This document shows, piece after piece, positions 1 through 5,231 of a stretch of DNA of 5,466 nucleotides (its first letter is position 1; the number at the start of each line of letters is the position of its first letter). The position numbers and the translations under genes are program-made. Under the pieces are notes generated by a model that did no database searches, was not told the origin of the DNA, and saw only the letters and a list, made by a program, of their open reading frames with translations. The stretch comes from Methanobrevibacter sp. (GTDB taxonomy: Archaea; Methanobacteriota; Methanobacteria; Methanobacteriales; Methanobacteriaceae). Location: the NCBI GenBank assembly GCA_031289975.1, contig JAITOM010000352.1:1-5466 (forward strand). Reading direction: 5' to 3'.

Positions 1-647
1 GGAGGGAAAGATAGTGTTTTAACATTGCATGCTTTATCATGCTTTAAAAATAGTGTTGATTTTCTTGATTTTGATATTGTGGCTATTGCAGTTAATGAAG
101 GGATTGAAGGATATAGAAGCAATGGAATTAAAGTTGCAAAAGACATGACAAAAAAATTAGGGGTTAAATATATTGAAAAATCTTTTAAAGAAGAATTTGG
201 ATACAATCTCGATGAAATATATCATTATTTTAAAAGTGCATGCATTCCATGTGGGGTTTTTAGAAGAAACATATTAAATAAAACAGCTTATGAAATTGGA
301 GCCAATAAAATAGCTACAGGGCATAATATGGATGATGAAATACAATCCTATCTTATGACCTTCTCAAGAGCAGATATTTTAAAATTTTCAAAATTTGGTC
401 CAATATCTGGTAAAATCCATCCTAAACTTGTTCCACGAATAAAACCATTATGGACAAGAACAAAAAGAATATAATGGATTCATTTAAAGAAATATTTGAT
501 ATTGATCCAAGTAATGCCGCATCTAAAGATTGTGATAGGTGTGGAGAACCTTCTTCATCAGATATTTGTATGAGTTGCAAAATTAAATTTATCAGATGTT
601 TAAGATTTTCCATACATGACAGTAAAATTATAATATTTATAAAGTAA
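1..647 (+). pseudogene. ttuA: TtuA/NcsA-like tRNA 2-thiolation protein, 5'-truncated by window, internally deleted and frameshifted
   Basis: Intact relatives are ATP-pyrophosphatases of the TtuA/NcsA (TIGR00269) group. They adenylate a uridine in tRNA and exchange oxygen for sulfur, using a PP-loop, an Fe-S cluster and two zinc fingers. Reading from base 1 in frame 1 gives GGKDSVLTLHAL, the PP-loop, so the N-terminal zinc finger lies outside the window. CIPCG follows at 241-255, then an RR..LN..A segment and ATGHNMDDEIQS, all hallmarks of the family. After PRIKPLW (to about 453) the frame runs into a stop at 472-474. The homologous C-terminus resumes in another frame from about 456 (KKNIMDSFKEIF), with the zinc finger CDRC at 531-542 and CMSC at 567-578, ending at 645-647. 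CIPC and the zinc finger are about 94 codons apart. From memory of Thermus TtuA I expect about 140, so roughly 45-50 residues are missing, including the segment with the third cluster cysteine (ECPY). The 3' end overlaps the opposing methyltransferase. The family call is strong. Loss of function is an inference; a misassembly is the alternative. Confidence 0.85.
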
Positions 648-1268
648 ATCAAAATTACTGAATCCAGCATCTTTAAACCATTTAAATTGGTCTTTTAATG
701 TAGCTGGATTGTCATAGCTCATTCGTTTATAAGTACTTTCTATTTCATTACTTTCTAAAGAACTATTTTCAATACATTCTTTCCAATATTTATTAAATCT
801 AATTTCAATATCTGCTGATTGGCTTAAACTTTGATCTGCATTAAGAAATGTTCCACCTTTATTAATTAAACCATGTACTTTTTTATATAATTTTGATTTC
901 TTACAATCTGATAAATGATGAATAGAAAGAGAAGAAACAACAATATCAAACTTTTCATTAAATTCATGCTTAAGATAATCATCAACAATATATTCAACAT
1001 TAGAATAGTTTTTAAATCTTTCTTTAGCTACTTGAAGCATTTCGCAAGATAAGTCAATTAATGTCAAACTTGATTTAGGGAATTTATTTAATACAAATGA
1101 AGAAAATAAACCAGTTCCAGCTCCAAGATCTAAAACTTCAGGATCATCATATTTGAATTCTAAAAAATTTATCCCAGATTTATAAAAATCATCAAAACAA
1201 GGGATTAATTCTCTTCTTTGACTATCATACTTTTTTGAAACTTTATCAAATTCTTCTTTAAGATCCAT
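600..1268 (-). CDS. Class I SAM-dependent methyltransferase, substrate unknown
   Basis: This 222-residue protein has a Rossmann-type methyltransferase fold. Motif I is VLDLGAGTGLF at residues 45-55, which forms the glycine loop around S-adenosylmethionine. The acidic end of strand 2 is D72 in LTLIDLS, which usually binds the ribose hydroxyls. D96-D97 is the likely adenine contact, and FDIVVSSLSIHHL at 107-119 is motif IV/post-IV of the Methyltransf_12/25 type. The C-terminal part (about 185-222) contains YDNPATLKDQFKWFKDAGF and YKYYNFTVMYGK, a tail I recall from many small bacterial and archaeal methyltransferases of unassigned substrate. It resembles a soluble small-molecule or tRNA-modifying enzyme, but nothing in the sequence names the acceptor. 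The ATG at 1266-1268 begins a typical MDLKEEFDKVSKKYD helix, so the start is credible although no Shine-Dalgarno motif precedes it. The gene converges on, and overlaps by 48 nt, the broken ttuA remnant. It is likely transcribed alone from the AT-rich region on its right. Confidence 0.9.
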   Translation of the reverse strand: MDLKEEFDKVSKKYDSQRRELIPCFDDFYKSGINFLEFKYDDPEVLDLGAGTGLFSSFVLNKFPKSSLTLIDLSCEMLQVAKERFKNYSNVEYIVDDYLKHEFNEKFDIVVSSLSIHHLSDCKKSKLYKKVHGLINKGGTFLNADQSLSQSADIEIRFNKYWKECIENSSLESNEIESTYKRMSYDNPATLKDQFKWFKDAGFSNFDLLYKYYNFTVMYGKS

Positions 1269-1367
1269 AATAACACAAACACAGCATAGACTAAAAACTT
1301 AAAAATATCATCCATCACTTAAAAATAGATTAATAAACTAATAATACTTAAAATAAAATGAAATATT

Positions 1368-1380
1368 CAGTATTTTACTG
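1368..1380. repeat. Short perfect inverted repeat (CAGTA-TTT-TACTG)
   Basis: Arms CAGTA (1368-1372) and TACTG (1376-1380) flank a 3-nt TTT spacer. It lies about 100 nt upstream of the methyltransferase start and about 20 nt from its candidate TATA box at 1401-1414. It could be an operator or part of the methyltransferase leader. The arms are short enough that chance cannot be excluded. Confidence 0.4.
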
Positions 1381-1400
1381 GTAATATTTATTATCCTTCA

Positions 1401-1414
1401 TAACATATAAATAA
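1401..1414 (-). promoter_or_regulatory. Candidate archaeal TATA box for the methyltransferase
   Basis: On the minus strand this reads TTATTTATATGTTA, close to the TTTATATA-type TATA box used by Methanobacteriales. A start about 25 nt downstream would give a leader of roughly 110 nt before the ATG at 1268, which is long but possible. No better candidate was seen closer to the gene. In such AT-rich DNA, TATA-like words are common, so support is weak. Confidence 0.35.
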
Positions 1415-1421
1415 AAGTTAA

Positions 1422-1567
1422 TATAGTCATTTTGGAAAAGTTCTTAAATTTTGGATGAAAAATTTTTTTATTAAATTATTTAATTTTTAATATTACTTTA
1501 TAAAAATTAATAATTTTAAATTTTAATTAATTTAAATATATTTTAATTAATATAAATGATTTTAAAT
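1422..1567 (+). repeat. Dispersed intergenic repeat, copy A (full length)
   Basis: This copy begins TATAGTCATTTTGG and contains the conserved GTTCTTAAATTTT block. Bases 1422-1521 match 5367-5466 at 98 of 100 positions without gaps. The differences are G1435 versus A5380 and A1490 versus G5435. The remaining part, ending near 1567 with TATAAATGATTTTAAAT, aligns with the end of the diverged copy at 5232-5366, which gives a unit of roughly 135-146 nt. It has no coding capacity. The near-identity in non-coding DNA points to recent duplication, mobility or gene conversion. Confidence 0.9.
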
Positions 1568-1588
1568 TAATATTTTTTAATAATATTT

Positions 1589-1679
1589 ATTTTTAAAAAA
1601 GTTATTTATTAAAAACTTTATCAAAACCACTATATTTTTAAAAAAGTTTATTTATTAAAAACTTTATCAAAACCACTAT
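1589..1679 (-). repeat. Two tandem 45/46-nt repeats, inverted relatives of the dispersed repeat head
   Basis: Units 1589-1633 and 1634-1679 are identical except for one extra T in the second unit. Each holds an AAAGTT(T)/(A)AACTTT inverted repeat around an A/T loop (1598-1619 and 1643-1665) and ends in CAAAACCACTAT. On the minus strand each unit starts TATAGTGGTTTTGATAAAGT. This matches the + strand head of the dispersed repeat (1422 onward) at 21 of 26 positions. The tandem units therefore look like the opposite, inverted end of an element that begins at 1422. Confidence 0.85.
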
Positions 1680-1706
1680 AATATTAATTTGAAATTTTTA
1701 AAAACA

Positions 1707-1720
1707 GAGAATAAATTCTC
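1707..1720. repeat. Perfect palindrome with AA centre (GAGAAT-AA-ATTCTC)
   Basis: Six-base arms GAGAAT (1707-1712) and ATTCTC (1715-1720) flank an AA centre. It lies only 4 nt from a second, longer palindrome with the same AA centre. A tight two-base loop makes a DNA-binding site at least as likely as an RNA hairpin. Confidence 0.6.
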
Positions 1721-1724
1721 CTAA

Positions 1725-1744
1725 GTTGAAAATAAATTTTCAAC
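1725..1744. repeat. Perfect 20-nt palindrome with AA centre
   Basis: Nine-base arms GTTGAAAAT (1725-1733) and ATTTTCAAC (1736-1744) are perfectly complementary around AA. Together with the neighbour at 1707-1720 it forms two consecutive inverted repeats, about 218 nt upstream of mreB. Possible roles are a paired operator for a dimeric regulator, or a hairpin marking the end of the repeat element to its left. It is not followed by a T-run on the + strand. Confidence 0.65.
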
Positions 1745-1793
1745 AATAAGATATTTAAAAATAAATGATTAATTACAAAAATTTTTTCACAAT

Positions 1794-1810
1794 ATACATA
1801 AAAAATGTAT
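1794..1810. repeat. Short inverted repeat (ATACAT / ATGTAT)
   Basis: Arms ATACAT (1794-1799) and ATGTAT (1805-1810) are separated by five A residues. It sits just upstream of the TTTATATA word at 1829-1836. It may be a regulatory site or may be chance in this A/T-rich spacer. Confidence 0.35.
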
Positions 1811-1828
1811 TTATTAATAATGATATAG

Positions 1829-1836
1829 TTTATATA
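1829..1836 (+). promoter_or_regulatory. Candidate TATA box for mreB (distal)
   Basis: TTTATATA is an exact match to the methanogen TATA consensus as I know it. Transcription from about 25 nt downstream would give an mreB leader of roughly 100 nt. A nearer candidate is present at 1904-1918, so it is unclear which is used, or whether both are. Confidence 0.45.
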
Positions 1837-1903
1837 TTAGATTTGATTAATATTATTATTAAACTACAATTATATATTGTGTTTTAATATTAAATTTTAA
1901 AAT

Positions 1904-1918
1904 ATTTATAGTATAAAT
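1904..1918. promoter_or_regulatory. Palindromic TATA element (ATTTATA-G-TATAAAT), proximal mreB promoter candidate
   Basis: Seven-base arms ATTTATA and TATAAAT are perfectly complementary around a single G, giving a TATA-like word on both strands. Its distance from the mreB ATG (44 nt) would suit a transcript with a short leader containing the Shine-Dalgarno sequence at 1950-1953. Read on the other strand it could also drive antisense or divergent transcription. Confidence 0.45.
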
Positions 1919-1949
1919 CTAATTAATACTCAATTAATATAAAAATTTA

Positions 1950-1956
1950 GAGGAAG
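1950..1956 (+). promoter_or_regulatory. Shine-Dalgarno site of mreB
   Basis: GAGGAAG contains GAGG, complementary to the 16S rRNA 3' end, and the GAGG core ends 8 nt before the ATG at 1962. It supports the chosen mreB start and therefore the unusual N-terminal extension. Confidence 0.7.
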
Positions 1957-1961
1957 ATAAA

Positions 1962-3044
1962 ATGGGTTTATTCAGTAGTAACAATGACAAAAGTAGCAAT
2001 GAGATTAATAAAGTATCTAAAAATAGTACTAATAATTTAGGTATTGATTTAGGAACACTAAATACAGTGGTGGCTAAACCATCAGGAGATAAGTTTGACT
2101 TATATCAAATTCCATCTGTAGTTTCTGTTAAAAAAGATGATCCCTCAGCAGTGTTAGCTGTTGGTGAAGAAGCTAAATTAATGTTAGGTAGAACACCAGA
2201 AGATATTGTAGCTCTTAGACCACTTAAAAAAGGAGTAATTGAAAGTATAATTCAAGCACAAGCTTTATTGATGAGAGCAATGGAAATTGGAAAGAAAGAT
2301 GGGGAAAAAGTTGATAGGATTGTTATTGGTGTTCCAGGAGATGCGACTGAGGTAGAAAAAAATGCTGCAGAAGAAATTGGAAAAAAAGCTGGTGCAGATT
2401 ATGTTTTAGTAATTAGTGAAGGATTAGCAGCCGCTATTGGTGCTGGTTTACCTATTGCAGAACCTAATGGAATTTTAATAATAGATGTTGGTGCTGGTTC
2501 AACAGATTTAGTTATTATCTCTTTAGGAGGAATAACAGATATCCAAACTGTTAGGTGGGGTGGAGATGATATTGATAATAATATTGTAAAGCTTGTAAAA
2601 GAAAAATTCAATGTTGAAATAGGAATTCATGAAGCAGAACAGAGTAAAATTAGTGTTGGTTTAGTAAAAAGTAGTAAAGATTTAGAGATTCTAACTATGG
2701 AAGTTATAGGGAAATCTGTTGAAACAAATCGTCCTGAAAAGGTTGTAATAGATTCTGAATTAGTATCTGAAGCTGTAGAACCAATAATTTCTGAGATTGT
2801 TATTGCATTAAATCAAGTCCTAGAAAGATTATCTCCAGAATTAATTTCTGGTGTATATCACAACTCATTATCTGTGGGTGGAGGTTCACAATTAAGAGGT
2901 CTTAAAGAAAGGATTTGTGATGAATTTAAAATTCCAATTAAGATTTCAAATGATCCAATGACTGTTGTTGCAAAGGGAGCAGCTATTGTGGCAGCTGAAC
3001 CAAGAGCATTAGAGCCTGAAGTTAGATTATCAGGATTCAAATAA
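1962..3044 (+). CDS. mreB: MreB, actin-like rod shape-determining protein
   Basis: This 360-residue actin-fold ATPase should polymerise on the inner membrane face and guide cell-wall synthesis, here presumably pseudomurein. The phosphate-1 motif is LGIDLGTLNT at residues 26-35. RPLKKGVI lies at 86-93 and VIGVPGDATEVEK at 121-133. The connect-1/catalytic region is SEGLAAAIGAGLP at 152-164, with E153 aligning to the hydrolysis glutamate. Phosphate-2 is DVGAGSTDLVIISLGG at 175-190, and the adenosine motif is GGGSQLRGL at 306-314. MreB, not DnaK or EutJ, is indicated by the IGAGLP and ISLGG segments and by the length, slightly above the usual 330-350. The N-terminus MGLFS resembles that of bacterial MreB (MFGLFS), but about 20 Ser/Asn/Lys residues separate it from the ATPase core. 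A good Shine-Dalgarno site supports this start. The gene stands alone: no mreC, mreD or rodA is visible, and a strong hairpin follows it. Confidence 0.95.
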   Translation: MGLFSSNNDKSSNEINKVSKNSTNNLGIDLGTLNTVVAKPSGDKFDLYQIPSVVSVKKDDPSAVLAVGEEAKLMLGRTPEDIVALRPLKKGVIESIIQAQALLMRAMEIGKKDGEKVDRIVIGVPGDATEVEKNAAEEIGKKAGADYVLVISEGLAAAIGAGLPIAEPNGILIIDVGAGSTDLVIISLGGITDIQTVRWGGDDIDNNIVKLVKEKFNVEIGIHEAEQSKISVGLVKSSKDLEILTMEVIGKSVETNRPEKVVIDSELVSEAVEPIISEIVIALNQVLERLSPELISGVYHNSLSVGGGSQLRGLKERICDEFKIPIKISNDPMTVVAKGAAIVAAEPRALEPEVRLSGFK

Positions 3045-3070
3045 TTTTATCTTGAAACCCAAAAGAATAC

Positions 3071-3110
3071 TATCTCCTCAAAAAATCATTCATGATTTTT
3101 AGGGGGTAGA
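3071..3110 (+). terminator. Hairpin after mreB, probable terminator or 3' end structure
   Basis: AAAAATCAT (3081-3089) pairs perfectly with ATGATTTTT (3092-3100). The outer bases CTCCTC and GGGGG extend the stem through G-C and G-U pairs after one mismatch. It starts about 27 nt after the mreB stop. No T-run follows directly, so it may protect the mRNA 3' end instead of terminating alone. T-rich termination sequence appears further on at 3269. Confidence 0.55.
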
Positions 3111-3268
3111 TAAATTTTGGAATTTTAGAAAAGTATATAATCTATGAAACTGGGCAATAATTATTTTTTCATTCACAGCATATAATACTAAAAACAATCA
3201 CACACAATATAAAAACAAATAATTAAACATCTTCTTTTAAATGATTATTAAAATACTTTCAAACAATA

Positions 3269-3301
3269 GTTTTTTTATTATTTCTCTTTTTTTTCCTTTT
3301 T
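3269..3301 (+). terminator. T-rich tract, candidate archaeal terminator for mreB
   Basis: Runs of seven or more T residues lie within a pyrimidine-rich stretch (3270-3301), interrupted by few other bases. Archaeal RNA polymerase terminates at oligo-T in the non-template strand without needing a hairpin, so this is a plausible stop for mreB transcripts that pass the hairpin. Confidence 0.45.
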
Positions 3302-3409
3302 CATGGATAATTATTTAATCTTTTTGTTTTTTTCATTTAGTTCCTTAAAATATGTGATTATTTATATGATATTGGAGATGAAAATTTTTTATTATACTCC
3401 ACTTTAAAA

Positions 3410-3417
3410 TTTATAAA
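3410..3417 (+). promoter_or_regulatory. Candidate TATA box for rnhB
   Basis: TTTATAAA lies 40 nt before the rnhB ATG. Initiation about 25 nt downstream would leave a leader of about 20 nt that still contains the Shine-Dalgarno site. A second candidate, TTTATATG at 3361-3368, would give a leader about 70 nt long. The choice between them cannot be made from sequence alone. Confidence 0.45.
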
Positions 3418-3441
3418 TTCTCAAATTAAATAACCAACAAT

Positions 3442-3449
3442 AAGGAGAT
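3442..3449 (+). promoter_or_regulatory. Shine-Dalgarno site of rnhB
   Basis: AAGGAGAT has a GGAG core at 3444-3447, 10 nt before the ATG at 3458. This is a clear match to the archaeal anti-Shine-Dalgarno sequence and fixes the start. Confidence 0.75.
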
Positions 3450-3457
3450 TTGTTATT

Positions 3458-4099
3458 ATGAAAACTTTAGGCATTGATGAAGCAGGACGTGGTTCAGTTA
3501 TAGGTTCATTACTTGTTGCTGGAATAATTATTCCTCAAGAAAAAGAAATAATGCTTAGTCGGATGGGTGTTAAAGATTCTAAAAAATTAACACCTAAAAG
3601 AAGAAAAGTGTTAGCTCGAAAATTAAAGAAAATGTTTGATTATAATATTGTTGAAATAAAAGCAAAGGATATAGATATTTTAAGGAAAACTATAACTTTA
3701 AACAATATTGAGGAAATAGCTATTGAAAAAATAATTAATCAGTTAAATGATTATCAATATGATAGAATAATTCTTGATAGCTTTGATGTTAAACCTAAAA
3801 GAATTCAAAATAAGTGTAGGTCTTTTCTTGGAGAAAAATCATCGGATGTGGATGTTATAGCAGAACATAAAGCAGATGATAATTATTTACCAGTTGCAGC
3901 AGCAGCAATAATTGCAAAAGAAAGAAGAGACGAAATTATTGATGAATTAAAAAAAGAGTATAGGAAAATTGGAAACATTGGTTCAGGTTATCCAAGTGAT
4001 CCTAAAACTATTGAATTTTTAAAGAAATGCGATTATGATGAACTTCCAGATACTGTAAGAAAATCTTGGAAAACAGTGCAAACACTTAAAAATTCATGA
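3458..4099 (+). CDS. rnhB: Ribonuclease HII
   Basis: This enzyme cuts the RNA strand of RNA/DNA hybrids and removes single ribonucleotides misincorporated in DNA. It is a 213-residue single-domain protein of normal archaeal length. GIDEAGRGSVIG at residues 5-16 carries the first two metal ligands, D7 and E8, together with the GRG loop that recognises the ribonucleotide 2'-OH. KDSKKLTP is at 39-46. LDSFD at 106-110 gives the third acidic ligand, D107. AEHKADDNY at 135-143 gives the fourth, probably D140. GSGYPSDPKT is the conserved tyrosine loop, and RKSWKTV is the typical C-terminal helix start. The usual SAASI after the fourth ligand reads AAAAI here, a mild change that should not abolish activity. 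It has its own Shine-Dalgarno site and promoter candidates, and is followed by a short convergent spacer. Confidence 0.97.
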   Translation: MKTLGIDEAGRGSVIGSLLVAGIIIPQEKEIMLSRMGVKDSKKLTPKRRKVLARKLKKMFDYNIVEIKAKDIDILRKTITLNNIEEIAIEKIINQLNDYQYDRIILDSFDVKPKRIQNKCRSFLGEKSSDVDVIAEHKADDNYLPVAAAAIIAKERRDEIIDELKKEYRKIGNIGSGYPSDPKTIEFLKKCDYDELPDTVRKSWKTVQTLKNS

Positions 4100-4125
4100 A
4101 AATTTAATCCCATTTAATACTTAAC

Positions 4126-4131
4126 TTTTTT
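4126..4131 (+). terminator. Oligo-T candidate terminator for rnhB
   Basis: Six consecutive T residues occur 27 nt after the rnhB stop in the 74-nt convergent spacer before the zinc-ribbon gene. No hairpin is evident. This fits an archaeal oligo-T terminator but is a weak signal in this base composition. Confidence 0.35.
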
Positions 4132-4173
4132 ATTCCAGATGACCACTATTAAATCTTACATGCATCCACTTAC

Positions 4174-5169
4174 TTATAATTTTAGCTGATTAAAATAATC
4201 CAAAATTGACTGTCCTGTTATTAAAGAAATACCATGAGCTATTATAAAAAGCATGAAAATTATTAATATAATGAAAATGAAAGTGATAAATTTTGAGTCA
4301 TTATCTTTATTAGATTTGGAATTATCATGATCAAACACGGATTTCTTATGAAGGTTAATGTTTCCACTTTTTTTATTGGTTTCAAGAATTGTCTTTTCAT
4401 TTTCAGAAGAGGGTTGTTTATTATTAACCGATGATTTTCTATTTTTATTAAACGATTGTTTATTATCATTATTAATTGATTTTATTTTTTCTCTCTTTTG
4501 TCTATTTAGTGATTGTTTATTAATTTCTCTTTCCACATCATCATCAGGCAATGATTTTTTATTAACAACCGATAAATTAGGATAAGGATTGGCTTCAGTT
4601 TTAATATAATATTTGTCCGTTAAGTTATTATTCACTGTATCATTGAAGCTATTAATTTTATTATATGTTCTTTCATCAGATTTATTATTATTTCTTCCAG
4701 TGTTATACTTTTTATCATCTCTCTCAAAAGTTAAACTTTTGTCTGGGTTTCTTAAATATGATTTTTGTATTGGGATTGATGCTATAGAACCATGATCCAG
4801 TTCATAAGATAGTAATTGTTTTTTTAAATTTGGTTCATAGTTCTTATTTTCCTTAATCTTTATCCCATCATTTTTTTCATCATAATATAAATCATCTAAA
4901 TATCTTTCATATTTCTTTTCAATATCAGATTTATTATTCTCATTGTTTACTGCTACCTTTTCGTTGTTTTCTATTTGCACATTATCGTTTTTAATATCAT
5001 TATTTTGACTGTTATCTTCCTGATTATTTAATAAAGCTTCAACAGCACAGTCTTTACAGTAAGAATCCTGATTTATTTTTATAATTTGCTCTTGAGATAT
5101 TGATTTATCACAAATAAAGCATTTAACATTATCATTGGTTTCTTTATTTGGATGATTTTTAGGCCCCAT
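4174..5169 (-). CDS. Zinc-ribbon protein with low-complexity linker and C-terminal membrane anchor, function unknown
   Basis: I do not recognise a family for the whole 331-residue protein. Residues 17-41 form a small metal site: CFIC (C17, C20) and CKDC (C38, C41) enclose a short hydrophobic stretch, like a LIM-type or treble-clef zinc ribbon. Residues 45-290 are mostly Asn, Lys, Ser and Asp and are probably disordered. Within them NKKS/NKQS-type motifs recur at 203, 217, 236, 250 and 265. Residues 294-316 are a strongly hydrophobic helix followed by 15 residues, with no N-terminal signal. This predicts a tail-anchored protein with its zinc ribbon in the cytoplasm. Scaffold, sensor or regulatory roles are all possible and none is shown. 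The ATG at 5167-5169 has only a weak GTGA Shine-Dalgarno (5174-5177). The gene converges on rnhB, and its upstream side carries the dispersed repeats from 5232. Confidence 0.8.
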   Translation of the reverse strand: MGPKNHPNKETNDNVKCFICDKSISQEQIIKINQDSYCKDCAVEALLNNQEDNSQNNDIKNDNVQIENNEKVAVNNENNKSDIEKKYERYLDDLYYDEKNDGIKIKENKNYEPNLKKQLLSYELDHGSIASIPIQKSYLRNPDKSLTFERDDKKYNTGRNNNKSDERTYNKINSFNDTVNNNLTDKYYIKTEANPYPNLSVVNKKSLPDDDVEREINKQSLNRQKREKIKSINNDNKQSFNKNRKSSVNNKQPSSENEKTILETNKKSGNINLHKKSVFDHDNSKSNKDNDSKFITFIFIILIIFMLFIIAHGISLITGQSILDYFNQLKL

Positions 5170-5231
5170 GATTTCACTTTATTCAAAGATTAATTAATAA
5201 AACATGGTGTTTTACTTAACTTTTTTTATTG

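Larger units (their letters stand above)
1269..1961. other. 693-nt AT-rich intergenic region rich in repeats and palindromes
   Basis: This divergent spacer separates the methyltransferase (-) from mreB (+) and is almost entirely A and T. I see no credible protein-coding ORF, no tRNA-like cloverleaf and no known RNA family in it. It contains one long dispersed repeat (1422-1567), two 45/46-nt tandem repeats in opposite orientation (1589-1679), several short perfect inverted repeats (1368-1380, 1707-1720, 1725-1744, 1794-1810, 1904-1918) and TATA-like promoter candidates for both flanking genes. Its length is much greater than a pair of divergent archaeal promoters needs, which suggests insertion of non-coding repeat material between them. 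Confidence 0.8.
3045..3457. other. 413-nt AT-rich intergenic region between mreB and rnhB
   Basis: No convincing ORF is present. The left end carries a long hairpin (3071-3110), the middle a T-rich tract (3269-3301), and the right end two TATA-like words (3361-3368 and 3410-3417) and the rnhB Shine-Dalgarno site. I found none of the dispersed repeats of the other spacers here, and nothing recognisable in 3121-3260. Confidence 0.7.

Noticed and set aside
450..647. Separate 65-residue zinc-finger gene
   Set aside because: Its CDRCG...CMSC segment is the displaced C-terminus of the ttuA-like gene, and there is no Shine-Dalgarno site before its ATG. It is treated as part of the pseudogene.
422..670. 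Minus-strand ORF of 82 residues
   Set aside because: It is antisense to the ttuA remnant and overlaps the methyltransferase in another frame. Its composition is that of a shadow frame and it has no start signals.
1422..1567. C/D-box small RNA in the repeat (GGATGAA resembling a C box)
   Set aside because: The word does not match the C box consensus well, and no properly spaced D box was found.
1589..1679. CRISPR-like array
   Set aside because: There are only two units, directly adjacent with no spacers, extremely AT-rich, and no cas genes are visible.
2399..2611. Minus-strand ORF inside mreB
   Set aside because: It is a shadow of the conserved MreB frame with no independent evidence. The same applies to 2858-3040.
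3121..3260. Possible small RNA or riboswitch between mreB and rnhB
   Set aside because: No stable pairing or known aptamer core was seen. It is A/T-rich sequence without clear structure.
4141..4150. ACCACTAT near the 3' end of the zinc-ribbon gene as another repeat end
   Set aside because: Only eight bases match the CCACTAT end of the 45-nt units and the flanks do not align, so it is probably chance.
4358..4585. Plus-strand hydrophobic ORFs opposite the zinc-ribbon gene (4358-4585 and 4613-4795), and the minus-strand frame 4263-4469
   Set aside because: Leu/Ser/Phe-rich frames are the expected antisense of an Asn/Lys/Ser-rich coding sequence. They have no Shine-Dalgarno sites or recognisable domains.
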